NCBI GenBank assembly: GCA_905250075.1
Contig: CAJNOP010000937.1
Location: forward strand, 5,318 to 69,317
Reading direction: 5' to 3'
Origin: Rotaria sp. Silwood1
Taxonomy: Eukaryota > Rotifera > Eurotatoria > Philodinida > Philodinidae
DNA length: 64,000 nucleotides
Positions 1 to 11,203 of the stretch are shown here, piece by piece. The position numbers and the translations under genes are program-made. Position 1 is the stretch's first letter. Each line of letters begins with the position of its first letter. The notes under the pieces are model-generated. The model did not search any database. It saw only the letters and a program-made list of their open reading frames with translations, and had not been told where the DNA came from.

Positions 1-1
1 C

Positions 2-658
2 GACGCATCATCAAACATTTACGTAAGCGATAACTCCAACATCCGTGTAATGTTGTGGCGTAACGGCTCTTCAAGTGGTGTCGTGGTTGCGAAGACCATA
101 TCTCGAGCGATTGGATTAGCTGTTGACTCACAAGAAAACATTTATGTGAGTGATCCCGATTACCACTGGGTGACAAAATGGGCATCGAACGCTACCAATG
201 GTACAGTTATGGCAGGTATGGGTATAGCAGGTAGTGATAACCAGCATCTGTATTACCCCTATGGCCTTTACCTCGATGAAGTTCATTCCTATCTCTACAT
301 CGCTGACTTATATAATAATAGGATACAGCGCTATACGCTTGGCATTTCGACGAGCGGTACTACTGTCGCTGGTGGGAATGGACAAGGATCGGGTGATAAT
401 CAGTTATACTACCCCCAAGGCGTTTGCGTTTCGAAGAACACAGGAGATATTTACATTGCTGACACGTACAATCATCGAATACAGAAATGGCGTGCTGGAG
501 CGACGAGTGGAGTGACCATTGCCGGTACTGCTGGAGTGTACGGATGTACTGCAACGTTGCTCTACGGTCCTGCCAGCATCACATTAAGTCTGAACGAGAC
601 CTTTCTCTATGTAGGGGACTTGAATAATAACCGTGTACAGCGCTTTCAACTTATTTAA
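2..658 (+). CDS. NHL-repeat beta-propeller protein, 3' part
   Basis: The frame is open from base 2, so the gene starts before the window and the ATG at 50 is internal. About 218 residues are visible, holding five NHL blades of the form (I/L)Y(I/V)(A/S)D..NNR(I/V)Q(R/K)(W/Y/F), for example IYVSDPDYHWVTKW, YLYIADLYNNRIQRY, DIYIADTYNHRIQKW and FLYVGDLNNNRVQRF. Blades are joined by glycine-rich turns such as TVAGGNGQGSG. The protein ends right after the last blade, which is usual when the propeller is C-terminal. NHL propellers bind protein or RNA, and such proteins are a large family in bdelloids; the ligand here is unknown. An AATAAA-like poly(A) signal overlaps the stop at 656-663. No intron is seen in this part. 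A second gene of the same family lies at 45013-45972 on the other strand. Confidence 0.85.
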   Translation, partial: DASSNIYVSDNSNIRVMLWRNGSSSGVVVAKTISRAIGLAVDSQENIYVSDPDYHWVTKWASNATNGTVMAGMGIAGSDNQHLYYPYGLYLDEVHSYLYIADLYNNRIQRYTLGISTSGTTVAGGNGQGSGDNQLYYPQGVCVSKNTGDIYIADTYNHRIQKWRAGATSGVTIAGTAGVYGCTATLLYGPASITLSLNETFLYVGDLNNNRVQRFQLI

Positions 659-3376
659 TAAAGACACACTAGAGTTGTATATAAAAGCACACAATAAACA
701 TGCTATAAGATTGTACAAAAGTGAGGAAATTTTCATAAGAAGGTGTTTGATTTTAGCAAATTGGAAATAATAAAGTTGACGTGATTCCATTGGGTCACTT
801 CAACAAGGAAAAAACCCAAGTATGTTGACAATGCATAGATGTTGCCATTTGAATGTATCGAGAAACTCAGATTAGTGTTGATATTTGCTTTTCAGAAATT
901 CTCAAGATCAATGTCGAACGTTTGGTTAATCCTATGGTCGATTATGACTACAAAAATAACTTAGTCAGTTTTCTTACAGAGACTGATATTTTGTCAGCCT
1001 CTTTTAAAATTACTGTCTGAAAGGTAGTAAACGTACAAGTTCACGATGAAATAGTTGCCTTGATAACGTAAGTGAATAGAAGCTTGAATATGAACTGAAG
1101 AGACCAATTCGATTGATGAGGCACTTGTTATGAAGCGAAATAGGAGATATTGAATAAATACCTTTCAAATTAGTTGTCGATCAGATGAAATTTGGACTTT
1201 TATGTTAAGGACTGTCACGTATGATCTTTCTTACTATTTAATGAATACGACGAACAGTAAGCAAACTAAAGACAAGCGTAACAGAGGATGGAATTAAACT
1301 GCACAAAGTCAAACTACTAAAACCGTAAACCTTTTTGATATAGATGTGTTGACTGATACTCACTGATTGGTGTGGAACGATTGTAAATTGAAATAGATAA
1401 GCATGTAGATATAAATGAGATCATCACGTATAGTTACCGCATGGGATATCCTGAGCAGTAAAAGGAAGAGAAGTCAAACTGCGAAGAGTAGTCGACGATG
1501 AACTGTATATATATCTAGTTGGAAAAGGAAACGATTGTAGGACGATTTAAGGTACCAAATGAAAAGAAATCATTCAATAGTTAGAAAAAACATTTTGAAA
1601 TAAGTTAATAACATAAACCAACTCTGAGTTGTAAAGACTTTATATAGATAATTCGTTCTAATATTACTTACCGATCAGCACATACCACAGCAATGAACCA
1701 AAAGAGTAGAATTATGTGAGAAGGACAATAAAAATCGATTTCACTGCTTTATTCTTATGCTTTGAAATAATACCTGATCCAAGCCAATGTGAATAATGAA
1801 ATTTTGCACAATATCAGAGTAGACACAACGATGCCAAAAATGCCTGAAACATGAATTCGAATAGAGTTTAGGACATGTAAACACATTAATACTTAGCCAA
1901 TGTCCAACAATGCAACAATGTACATAAGTATGCTACAATATGAAGCAAAGACAAGGTGGAAAAAATGTGAAATTCGAGCAAAATTTTTGATTATTTATAT
2001 ATGATTAGATAGACTTCGACGAGCTGAGTAACAATATGTATTACATCATTTTTTTCTGAAATGAATCACAGATAATTGTTCATGTGTCATGTTTTATTCT
2101 TTCATTTGAATATGCCTGCACAATTGATTTTCTCCAAAATACTTCATTAATCTTGTTTCAATTCAAATATTTTCTTGATATTGGCTTATTTCATTGAAGT
2201 ATGCATCAATTTGTCTCGAAATCTTTTTCGTGATCTTTAGCTAACTGACTCATGCGGTTTCTTAACTACATTGCACCGCATGCACTTGACATAGAATCTG
2301 TCAAACAAACTTTTCTTATCAATCATTTACTTCAAAAATACTCTAATTAGAATACACTTTTTTAAGGAAAACAGTATCAAAGTTTACTTAACACTACAAA
2401 ATAGTAGCAGCACCAAAACAAGTTATTCCACAATAGGAAAATGCTTGACATGAGGAGTACACTATGCTCAATTTTCATCTTCTTATCTTCACCTGGTTGA
2501 TCATGGTTTTTGTATGAATTTCTCTTCTGCTGATGAAAAGGATCTTCTCAAATACGAGATCGATGCCAATTATACAAAATCTGTACTTCAACATGTTATT
2601 TACATGCATTTTATTGCGTATTTGACATCGATGTTCCGGCATGACACTATCACATCTCTGAAGACAAAGCTGATATCATGAACGCCATCACCAACTCGTC
2701 CTTATGTGTGTCAGATGTCCATCTGCATTAGTTTCACTGGCCAATATTCACCTCATGATTTTATGAAGATCAACGACATGCTTGCCAGATTGGATGGCTT
2801 TCTTACATATGAGTGGTGAATAATATTATCATCACCATAAATACAGTTTAAAGTTCGTCAAATCATCTTGAGAAGATTTTTTGCCCCAAAGAGGTCCCCG
2901 ACACCCAATAACGATATTCCGTCTATTATTCTGCAGTACTTGTATTTCTGAATATAGTTGATGAACTGAATTCATATTGCCTTGCATGAGTATAGATGTG
3001 GATTCGAGTTTTCGCTTGACTCAAACCCACCCTTGCTTTAAGTTTGCATTATTTGCACTTTACATCATCTCATATATTTCTTTGCATGAGAACGCATTGT
3101 ATGATAAATCTAATAATCATACATATTCATAAGTAATTCTCTGTTTGTCTTCATATGTTTCATTTTATTAAAACATTTTCCTACAGACTAATGATATAAC
3201 CAGTGCTTGTACAATCTTTTACGTTAACGATATTTATATCATTCAGAAATAGTTCTATCTAAATATTAATAACAGATTATTGTAAGTTCATTTTTTTCAG
3301 ATTATCTGATGATATTTATTATACATTTTATAAATCTCAAAATAAAAGAATTCAAACCTACCTATGAACTCTGCCA
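659..3376. other. gene-free AT-rich stretch
   Basis: No convincing gene. The only run that looks at all protein-like is a 55-codon frame on the plus strand at 2514-2681 (begins MNFSSADEKDLLKYEID), followed in another frame by a short coherent run near 2740-2820. These could be remnants of one decayed gene. I do not recognise them. Confidence 0.4.
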
Positions 3377-3712
3377 ATGAGTGTGTTACATCTAGAAAAC
3401 AAAAAAAAAAGCAAAACATTTTACATGGTTTCGCATTTTAATTTTCAACAAACGACCCTGAATAAGAAGAAAAGAGCACAAAAAAACAAGACCATGTCTT
3501 CAACTAGCTTCGACGGATGCGCAAAGATGAGAATCAAACATCTGATTAACACTCAGCATCCAAAGTATAATCTTCGATGCAGACTCATTGAAAGTGACCT
3601 GTACAATAACTATTTATCTTTCAGATCAATTGAATTTCTAATAGATAATATAAGCCGAAATATAGACATTTTTATACTTCTACATCGATTGTTTGGTTCT
3701 CAACATAATTAA
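3377..3712 (+). CDS. doubtful 111-codon open frame
   Basis: A lysine- and asparagine-rich frame of 111 codons with no recognisable domain, signal peptide or membrane segment. The first 40 residues are low-complexity K/N/T. The second half has a more ordinary composition. No splice sites or TATA box were identified around it. It may be a chance frame in AT-rich DNA or the tail of a decayed gene. I would not treat it as established. Confidence 0.12.
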   Translation: MSVLHLENKKKSKTFYMVSHFNFQQTTLNKKKRAQKNKTMSSTSFDGCAKMRIKHLINTQHPKYNLRCRLIESDLYNNYLSFRSIEFLIDNISRNIDIFILLHRLFGSQHN

Positions 3713-5093
3713 TAAATAGTTTTCAACTTAGGAGCTCTTCTCGAGAACCGTTAACAACTCACGAGAAAACTTCTCCAAGTGCTAAATCATATTGGAACCT
3801 TGAAATTGACCATAAAGTATTATTGAAAACAAATCAGTAAAAAATCTACTTTTCAAAGATCTTACGGATGAAAGAGGCTAGATAACCATAGATAATCGAC
3901 ATCAAGTGCAAAGTATAACTAAGCAAAATACCAAGTTTTTAGTTATGGTAATTTAGGACGTTGTTCTTAGCCCACCTTATTCTGTCCACTGTGCATCGTA
4001 CTCCTATACCGCTTCTATCTCTTATGTCTTCAATGTGTTCTCTGAAGACGATTCTTTTGCTTTGAACTTGTCGTAAACCCGAATTAACCATGAAATCTCG
4101 AAATTTGTCATGGGTTGTTGGACTCAGAAACACTCACACTATCAACCGCGTTCTCACATCTTTTAAATTTTAGTGGAATAGGATTAGAATGAAACACATT
4201 GAATGAAAGAAAAAATCATTATTTTTTTTATTGTTTATTTCATAGATGTAATTCCAAAAAGAGCTACTAACACGAAAAGAGAACAATCGAAACTTGTTAT
4301 TTCTGTTTCTTCCAAAATAATATGAAGTGCATGCTTTTTGTTGAGCTCTATAGAATAGACTTGCACTAAACATGTTAAATTTTGAAGATAATCGAAGAAA
4401 ATTTCAGTAAGTTAGTTTCATTATGACGTTTTCTTCTTTTAGGTGAAAAACTAGTTTTAATCTTGAATTAGTTTCGTTTAATAATACTCATCCAGTGTTT
4501 CATTAATATGACGTTTGAAAAAAGGTCACATTCAAATTTCAGACAATAGAACATGATTGTGCTCGTGCATTAGAGCTGTATACTTGAAAGAAGAAAAGAT
4601 TTAATATACTTGAATTGAAGTGAGCAACAGTGTGGTATATAGAGATCCCTGATAAGACTCTTATCTTCAACAGATTGAACTCATTCGTGGCAATTCAAAG
4701 CTCTTCTCGTTGTACTGCAGAAATATTCTAGAAACTAATACCTGTATTCTCAATGAAAGAATAATTGACTGAATGTCTGATTTTGATCGCCAGAAGACAA
4801 TGACACATTGCTCAGGATTATCCTAGAGATTTGTTGTTATGCACAAGAAGCAAATTGACATATGTTTTATGTTTATTTTATTGAAGTTAATAATTATGAA
4901 AAATTTAGAAGTTAGAAGAAAATAATACTGAATAAATGAAATGGGTAAGCTAGATACAGGAAAAGATGAGGAGAAAAAGCTAACTACTGGATAGTGTTTC
5001 TTGATTTCGATGATGTTTGATAGCACTGACCCATTTGTAAGGGTGTGCAGTTGAGTTTGTGCCATATATTCTACAAAGAAAAGAAAGCTATTA
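3713..5093. other. gene-free stretch with doubtful short frames
   Basis: Holds minus-strand frames of 64 codons (3939-4133; inner part MVNSGLRQVQSKRIVF) and 80 codons (4823-5065; begins MAQTQLHTLTNGSVLSN). Their amino-acid composition is protein-like at the start, but no domain is recognised. The second ends just before the left end of the repeat element at 5094. They may be exon remnants. Confidence 0.25.
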
Positions 5094-7603
5094 CCCAGTC
5101 AAAAGAATAATGGAAAAATGATCATTAAAATGCATTATTTTCCGTAGCTAGACCATTTTAACCATTAAAATGCACTTTTAAAGATGAATAATGCTAAAAT
5201 GACCATTAAAATGCATATCAATTCATTATTAAATTATTTTGACCATTTTATGATCACAAAGTCTATTTTTTCGAAATTTTCAGCTAATAGAAATATGTTT
5301 ATATTTTCTAAAAATTATATAATTTTTTGGACTTTTCTTATCAACCGTTTAAATTCTCCATAACATTCAAGAATATAGTTCGAAACTCACGCTAAAAGTC
5401 AAGAGCAATTTCCGATCCTTATGAAGTCAAACATAGAAGTAGTTAGAAATAGTTAGTTTTTTCATGGTTTTTAATAATGAATTGAAAAGCGTCGAATTAG
5501 GAAGAATCGTACTCTTCATAATACCACTGAATTTAAAATTTCTTTGTTGGAGATCGAATGCTCGTAGTTAAAAATAGCATCCGCTTTTTCTAAAGACCAT
5601 GGATCTTATTTTTATTCATCAAATGAACGGTACATCATAGGCAACTGGCCTAGCACTGTTTTTTCGGGCTCGTAAAGAACGAAAACGCTTCTAAAGCAAT
5701 GAGGTAAACGAAGTCATCAAAGGTATAGTATAAAAGATTAAGAATTTACGTTTTCTCTATATTTGAATAAAATCAGAATTTCGATCATATTCTAAAACCG
5801 CACGCAAATAAAATTAGACTTCTAATTTGAATGAAGCTGATTTGTTAGTTTGAAAACAAAATTGTAATTCATCGGTACGTAACACATTACAAGGGATAAA
5901 GCTAAAAGTTATTGCTTCCGATTCAAATCAAGTTAAGATTACCATTATTCTTATTGAATTTATTTATTAAGTTAAAATAGTCAGAAAAATCAGAATAGGC
6001 ATAGTTAATTTTTATTTGACCACACCTTTGTGACGAAACAATATATTCAATCCATGACGAATTAGTCTGAAAATTTATAAATATTTATACAAAATTCGTT
6101 TTCTCTAATGATACTTTGTTACTGAAGTATTCTCAATTTTTTACATGAATACTCTGGATAATAATAAACACTTGAGAACATCTATGGAAACCTGTTGACA
6201 TGATTGACGTTTACCTCATTGTTTTACTAAAAGAGTTTATCTGACTCTGGATCCTTCTAAAAATATATTTCTATATTAATAGCTTTATTTCTATATCAAT
6301 AACTTAGATAATTGCTTTACATTGTGACGTTATTTCTCAAAATAGTATAACACAGCTTTATACAGTATTAATTGATACAATCAGCTATGACTAACGTATA
6401 GTGTTCTCTTCTTCTATGCTGCTTTCTTTTAAAATAGGAAGGTTATTTCTTGTCTATCATAGTTGTGTTCACTTTCCCCTATTTGCAGAAATATCTATGC
6501 TCAAATTAATATACAAAAAAGATAGATCTTCAAAAACCTACATGAAAATGTAAAAACAACAAAGATAAACATGTGTTGCCAATTTTTCCATACTTATTTA
6601 AGCATACCAAGTATTTAATTGGACATGTTTAATATTTTTTGTATGAGACTAATTTTGCTCCTTTAATATTTACATTTGTGTTTCGAAGGAGGGAACAGTA
6701 GTATAGATTAACAGCGGTTTTACATGTATGTGTTGACTTTTGTACATCCATCTACGTAAAATGATCAACTGACCTAAAATGTCTATGCTTACTTATAGTT
6801 TTTCATAAAGAAATGTATTATCAGTTGTTAGATTAACATTTCAACTTAACTGTAGGTTTTTTCATTAAGTTGTTCTTAACCTCCATGTCACAATTTCTTC
6901 AAAACACTGGTTTAAGAGCAAAGTATATTCCATTGATGAATGAATAATCGGAAGTTTTAGTCTTTTATATTTTGTTTCATGAATGAAGCACAGCATTCAT
7001 AGTTTTTATTCCGAACAAATTTTCATTTTGAGATAATTGCATTTTTATCATCATCTTCATATATGCAATTATTAATATATCTGTTTACATTTATACTTCT
7101 GCGATCACTTAAACAATATTTTTTCTTTTCTGTCTTAATATTCTGTTTTCTCTATGTCTAAATTATCTGATTGGTTTATTTCTATTGGTCAATGATCGTT
7201 TTTGTCTTGGAACAAAGAAAAGAACACAGATAGAAAAGGAAAGAAGAACCTAAATTCGATTCATTCGAAACATGAATGGTCTGGTTGTAGCATGCTAGTC
7301 GTCTCTTTATATAATACCCTCAAACATTTTACACTATAAACGAAATAATAGTAATAAAAAGAACGATCCTCTGATTTCGAGCAATCTACATGTTTGAGAA
7401 TTTTTCATTCAAATAAATTATTTGTGTAATTTACCAGTACGGTCTACTTCTCTCATATGTTTCTGACTGAAATGAGCATGACACCAGGCTTTTTCAATTT
7501 ATTCGAAACCATATTGAGTATTAGATATTGTAATTAAATTTTGAGTTGACGACTAATAATATCTAACACCCCGGAGACGTCAATGATAAATTATAGCAGT
7601 TTG

Positions 7604-7942
7604 CTACAAAACAAAGATATCTGTTTCATATCCTATTTTGAATAAAACAGGAAGACATGTTTTAAGTCTATTTGAATAAAATTCTGCCTGTTGACGAGTA
7701 ACGTACATGAGCGATTGATATAAGTGAAAAAGTATACGAATAGTCATTATACAGATGATTATACTGAGTAAAATATGTACGATATCTCTTGTACGAAGAA
7801 GAGAATAAATGAAAAGACGAGTTGAATATTTGGAAAACTTCGTACATAGATTAATCATTCGTTCGCTGATGAAATATTTCATGAGATATTTCTCCTTTTT
7901 TAGACGACTACTGTAGTCAATTACTGACATTTCGATATACAT
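7604..7942 (-). CDS. doubtful 112-codon frame with one membrane segment
   Basis: This frame inside the candidate element encodes a basic N-terminal half (SRLKKEKYLMKYF) and one hydrophobic stretch of about 24 residues (around IVHILLSIIICIMTIRIL). I do not recognise a family and see no transposase motif. It could be a remnant of an element-borne gene or a chance frame. Confidence 0.15.
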   Translation of the reverse strand: MYIEMSVIDYSSRLKKEKYLMKYFISERMINLCTKFSKYSTRLFIYSLLRTRDIVHILLSIIICIMTIRILFHLYQSLMYVTRQQAEFYSNRLKTCLPVLFKIGYETDIFVL

Positions 7943-8197
7943 TAAGTATCTTCACGTTCATATATGTGATATAAACATTAGATCTAACTGACAATGTTGT
8001 TTCAATTAAATTGAAAAAACCTGCACGCGTCGTTTATTTAGATGAGAATATACTATTCTTTATGATTTAAAGTATTTCATAGAATTTTCACCTTCTCGAT
8101 CCAACACAATCGCATAACTTCTTGCACCATATTCTAGTTTCTTAATTCCAAAATAGAGTCTTTATAGTTTCGTTTAAAACATTTCTTTATCTATGTA

Positions 8198-8802
8198 CAG
8201 AGTGTCCCAAAAGTCACTTTACGCTTAATATTGTATTTAACATATACCTTCAATATGAAGTTCTTAAATCTTACTCATATATATACTTGTACTCAGGAGT
8301 AAGATACATATAACCACTAATATTCTTGCTTTCGACAGCAATAATTTCTTGAATAAAAATACAAATATATCTTATTTACTTCTGTATGATTGTAACAAAA
8401 TTTAGTTGTTATGCTGATTCCCTAAACTTTCTAGTTGAGAACTGTTAGGATACAATGAGGTCATTTCCAACGAAGCTTCTCAGTATTAAAGCAGAATATC
8501 AAGCGCGTTCTTATGCAATATCTTGTCTCGTTCTCTCGGACTACATAGTATCCTAACAGTTCTCAACTAGAAAGTTTAGTGAATCAGCATAACCACTAAA
8601 TTTTGTTACAATCATACACAAGTACATAAGATATATTTGTATTTTTATTCAAGAAATTATTGCTGTCGAAGCAAGAATATTAGTGGTTATATGTATCTTA
8701 CTCCTGAGTACAAGTATATATATGAATAAGATTTACGATCTTCATATTGAAGATATATGTTAAATACAATATTAAGTGTAAAGTGACTTTTGGGACATTC
8801 TA
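8198..8802. mobile_element. 605-bp foldback MITE, mariner-like ends
   Basis: Two inverted arms of about 255 bp (8198-8453 and 8548-8802) flank a ~94-bp loop. The arms differ at only a few percent of positions. The outer ends read CAGAGTGTCCCAAAAGTCAC and, on the other strand, TAGAATGTCCCAAAAGTCAC. Both are bordered by TA (8196-8197 and 8803-8804). The TGTCCCAAAAGTCAC end is mariner-like. There is no coding capacity. It lies inside the larger candidate element at 5094-8998, so it inserted later or is part of it. Confidence 0.8.
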
Positions 8803-8998
8803 TAATGGTTAAAATGGTTTAACTTCTATACATTATTTTTTGTAAACGTTGAGCCATTTTATCTTCATTAAATTAATCATTTTAATGCATTATCAAGAAA
8901 GCATTTCACAGGGTTGCTTGTGACAGTTTTTTGCCATTTTAATGATGTAAATTTTCGATCATTTTAATGTCATTTTGCCGTTGCAAATTTTGGCTGGG

Positions 8999-9402
8999 TA
9001 GTGTGATTCTTGCGGGATTAAAAAAGAATATTTTTCTTTGTCCTCCTTTTAATTCTTCAGTTATGCAATAAGACATTAGTGCATATATTATAACAAGACG
9101 TTTTTGGATGTATAATGCGTGATCGTATATCAATGACGTCTACCACGATAGATGATGGTTTCTATCTAGCATCTATCATGCTTTGTATGGATGGTAGTCA
9201 AAATATTTACTAATATACTTCAAAACTTATTATAGATCGTATTCCACAAAAATATTTAATTAATACAAGATTATAAAATGCTGGAAATTATGAGAAACTC
9301 ATAGAAGAATATATGAATGACAGAATTAAAATATCAGAGTATTCTCTCGATGGATTATCATCAACACTTTATATCGATACAAAATACCTGATTTAAAAAT
9401 CC
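8999..9402. other. gene-free spacer
   Basis: No coding signal is seen. It contains a small imperfect inverted motif around 9138-9175 (ATAGATGATGG and CTAGCATCTATCATG). Confidence 0.4.
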
Positions 9403-11030
9403 TATTCAAATATGTTTTTCAATGCAAAGAAACGATGTTGGACATCTGCCTATGAAAATACACTACACGATGAACGGATAACAAGAACAAACATTCAAAT
9501 ATTTTGTTTAATGCAAAGCAAATGTTTGCAACTGATTATATCATTAAGGAACACTCGATCACGGAATAATTCATACCAAACAACTATTCAAATATTTTGT
9601 ACGATTCGAAGCAAAGATTTGTAGTTGATTAGATCATCGAGTGGCATTCCATCGAGAAATAATTCGTAGGAAACAGCTATTAAAATATTTTGTTCAATTC
9701 AAAATATAAATTTGGAGTTGATCATATCATTGAAGAACATTCGATAACAGAATAATTTATACTAAGCAAGTATTCAAATATTTTGTTCGATTCAAAATAT
9801 AAATGTGGAGTTGATCATATCATTGAGGAACATTCGATAACAGAATAATTTATACCAAGCAAGTATTCAAATATTTTGTTCGATTCAAAATATAAATGTG
9901 GAGTTGATCATATCATTGAGGAACATTCGATAACAGAATAATTCATACTAAGCAACTATTCAAATATTTTGTTCGATTCAAAATATAAATGTGAAGTTGA
10001 TCATATCATCGAGGAACACTCGATAACAAAATAATTCATACCAAGCAAATATTCAAATATTTTTTTGATTTGAAGTGCAGATTTAGAGTAAATTATCTGA
10101 TTGCGGAGCACTCAGTCAGGAAATAATTTGTACCAAAAAACTATTTGAATATGCTGATCAAGTCAGAGCATAGATTTTCTAGTCGATTATATCATTGAGG
10201 GACATTGGAGCAAGGAATGATTCGTACGAAACATTATTTAAGTATTTTGTTAGACTCAAAGCAGAAGTTTAGAGTTGATTATATTATTGAGAAATACTCC
10301 ATCAACAAATAATTCATACCAAAAAACTATTCAAATATGCGGCTCAATTCAGAGCATAGCTTCGGAGTTGATTATATCATTGGAAAACAGTTGATAACAG
10401 AATAATTTAAACCAAGCGACTATTCATATATTTGTTAAATTCGAAACTTAAGTTTCGAGTTAATTATATAATCGGGAACACTCGTTCAACAAATAGTTCA
10501 TAGCAAGCAACTATTCAAGTATTTTTTTCCATCCAGAGCAAAGGTTTGAAGTTGATTATGTCATTTAAGAACACTCGATAACGAAATAATCTATATAAAA
10601 TTATTATTCGAATATTTTATTCATTTCGAAGCAAAGATTTGTAGTTGACTACATCATCGATGAAGTCTCAATCAAGGAATAATTTATAACAAACAACAAT
10701 TCACATATTTTGCTCAATGCGACGAAAAAGTTCGGAGTTAATTATATCATTAAGGAAGACGCAACCAAGGGATAATTCATAGCAAGTAATTATTCAAATA
10801 TTTTGTTCAATTCAAAGCAAATATTTCTAGTTGATTGTATCATTAAGGGATACTCTATCACAGAATTATTCATACGAAACAACTATTCAAATATTTAATG
10901 CAATTCAGAGCAAAGATATAGAATTAATTATATCATCGAGAAACACTCCATTAAGAAATAATCCATAGGAAACAACTATTCACGTATTTTGTTCAAATCA
11001 AAGTAAAGATTTGGTGTTGATTATCTGATC
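9403..11030. repeat. tandem array of about 18 copies of a ~93-bp unit
   Basis: A unit starting TATTCAAATATTTTGTTC and containing GTTGATTATATCATTGAGGA and AATAATTCATACCAAGCAAC recurs with starts near 9403, 9492, 9584, 9678, 9771, 9864, 9957, 10050, 10142, 10232, 10327, 10421, 10514, 10603, 10696, 10788, 10882 and 10976, a spacing of 89-95 bp. Copies at 9771-10050 are nearly identical, while those towards both edges are more diverged. This is the expected outcome of unequal exchange or conversion in the centre of a satellite. A 70-codon frame at 9412-9624 is a by-product of the repeat. Confidence 0.9.
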
Positions 11031-11041
11031 GATGCTAAGAT

Positions 11042-11203
11042 CTAAAACTTTGTGGTAAACGGAGAAATCGTACGTTTGTACGGTGCGCGACGAAGCAAGC
11101 GTTTATCATCTACATTTTCAGCTATGGCCATTTGTGCCATGTACATTGTAGCTGCCAGAACCAAAAAAATCATCCAATAAATCATTTGACTGAATGACTT
11201 CAT
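11042..11203 (-). CDS. 53-residue secreted peptide precursor
   Basis: A complete small frame of 53 codons plus TAG. Residues 1 to about 28 form a signal peptide: MKSF, then a long hydrophobic core (MIYWMIFLVLAATMYMAQMA) and a small-residue cleavage site at AIA/EN. The 25-residue remainder has three dibasic sites (KR at 34-35, RR at 38-39, KR at 43-44) and ends in TKF. Secretory signal plus dibasic sites is the layout of a neuropeptide or peptide-hormone precursor, but an antimicrobial-type peptide is possible. I do not recognise the family. The stop lies only about 12 bp beyond the end of the 93-bp satellite array. No intron is needed. A conserved orthologue would settle it. Confidence 0.55.
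   Translation of the reverse strand: MKSFSQMIYWMIFLVLAATMYMAQMAIAENVDDKRLLRRAPYKRTISPFTTKF

Larger units (their letters stand above)
5094..8998. mobile_element. candidate 3.9-kb TA-flanked DNA element, decayed or non-autonomous
   Basis: The left end reads CCCAGTCAAAA and the right end, on the opposite strand, CCCAGCCAAAA, so 10 of 11 bases match. Each is bordered by a TA dinucleotide (5092-5093 and 8999-9000), as expected for Tc1/mariner-type insertion. Inside both ends lie several copies of a CATTAAAATG motif, in direct orientation on the left (5126-5222) and as CATTTTAATG on the right (about 8879-8970), a typical subterminal repeat layout. No transposase frame is evident. A 605-bp foldback (8198-8802) is nested near the right end. 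The short terminal repeats make the assignment tentative. Confidence 0.45.

Noticed and set aside
9403-11030. CRISPR-like regular repeats
   Set aside because: The repeats are head-to-tail 93-bp units without unique spacers, in a eukaryotic genome; a satellite.
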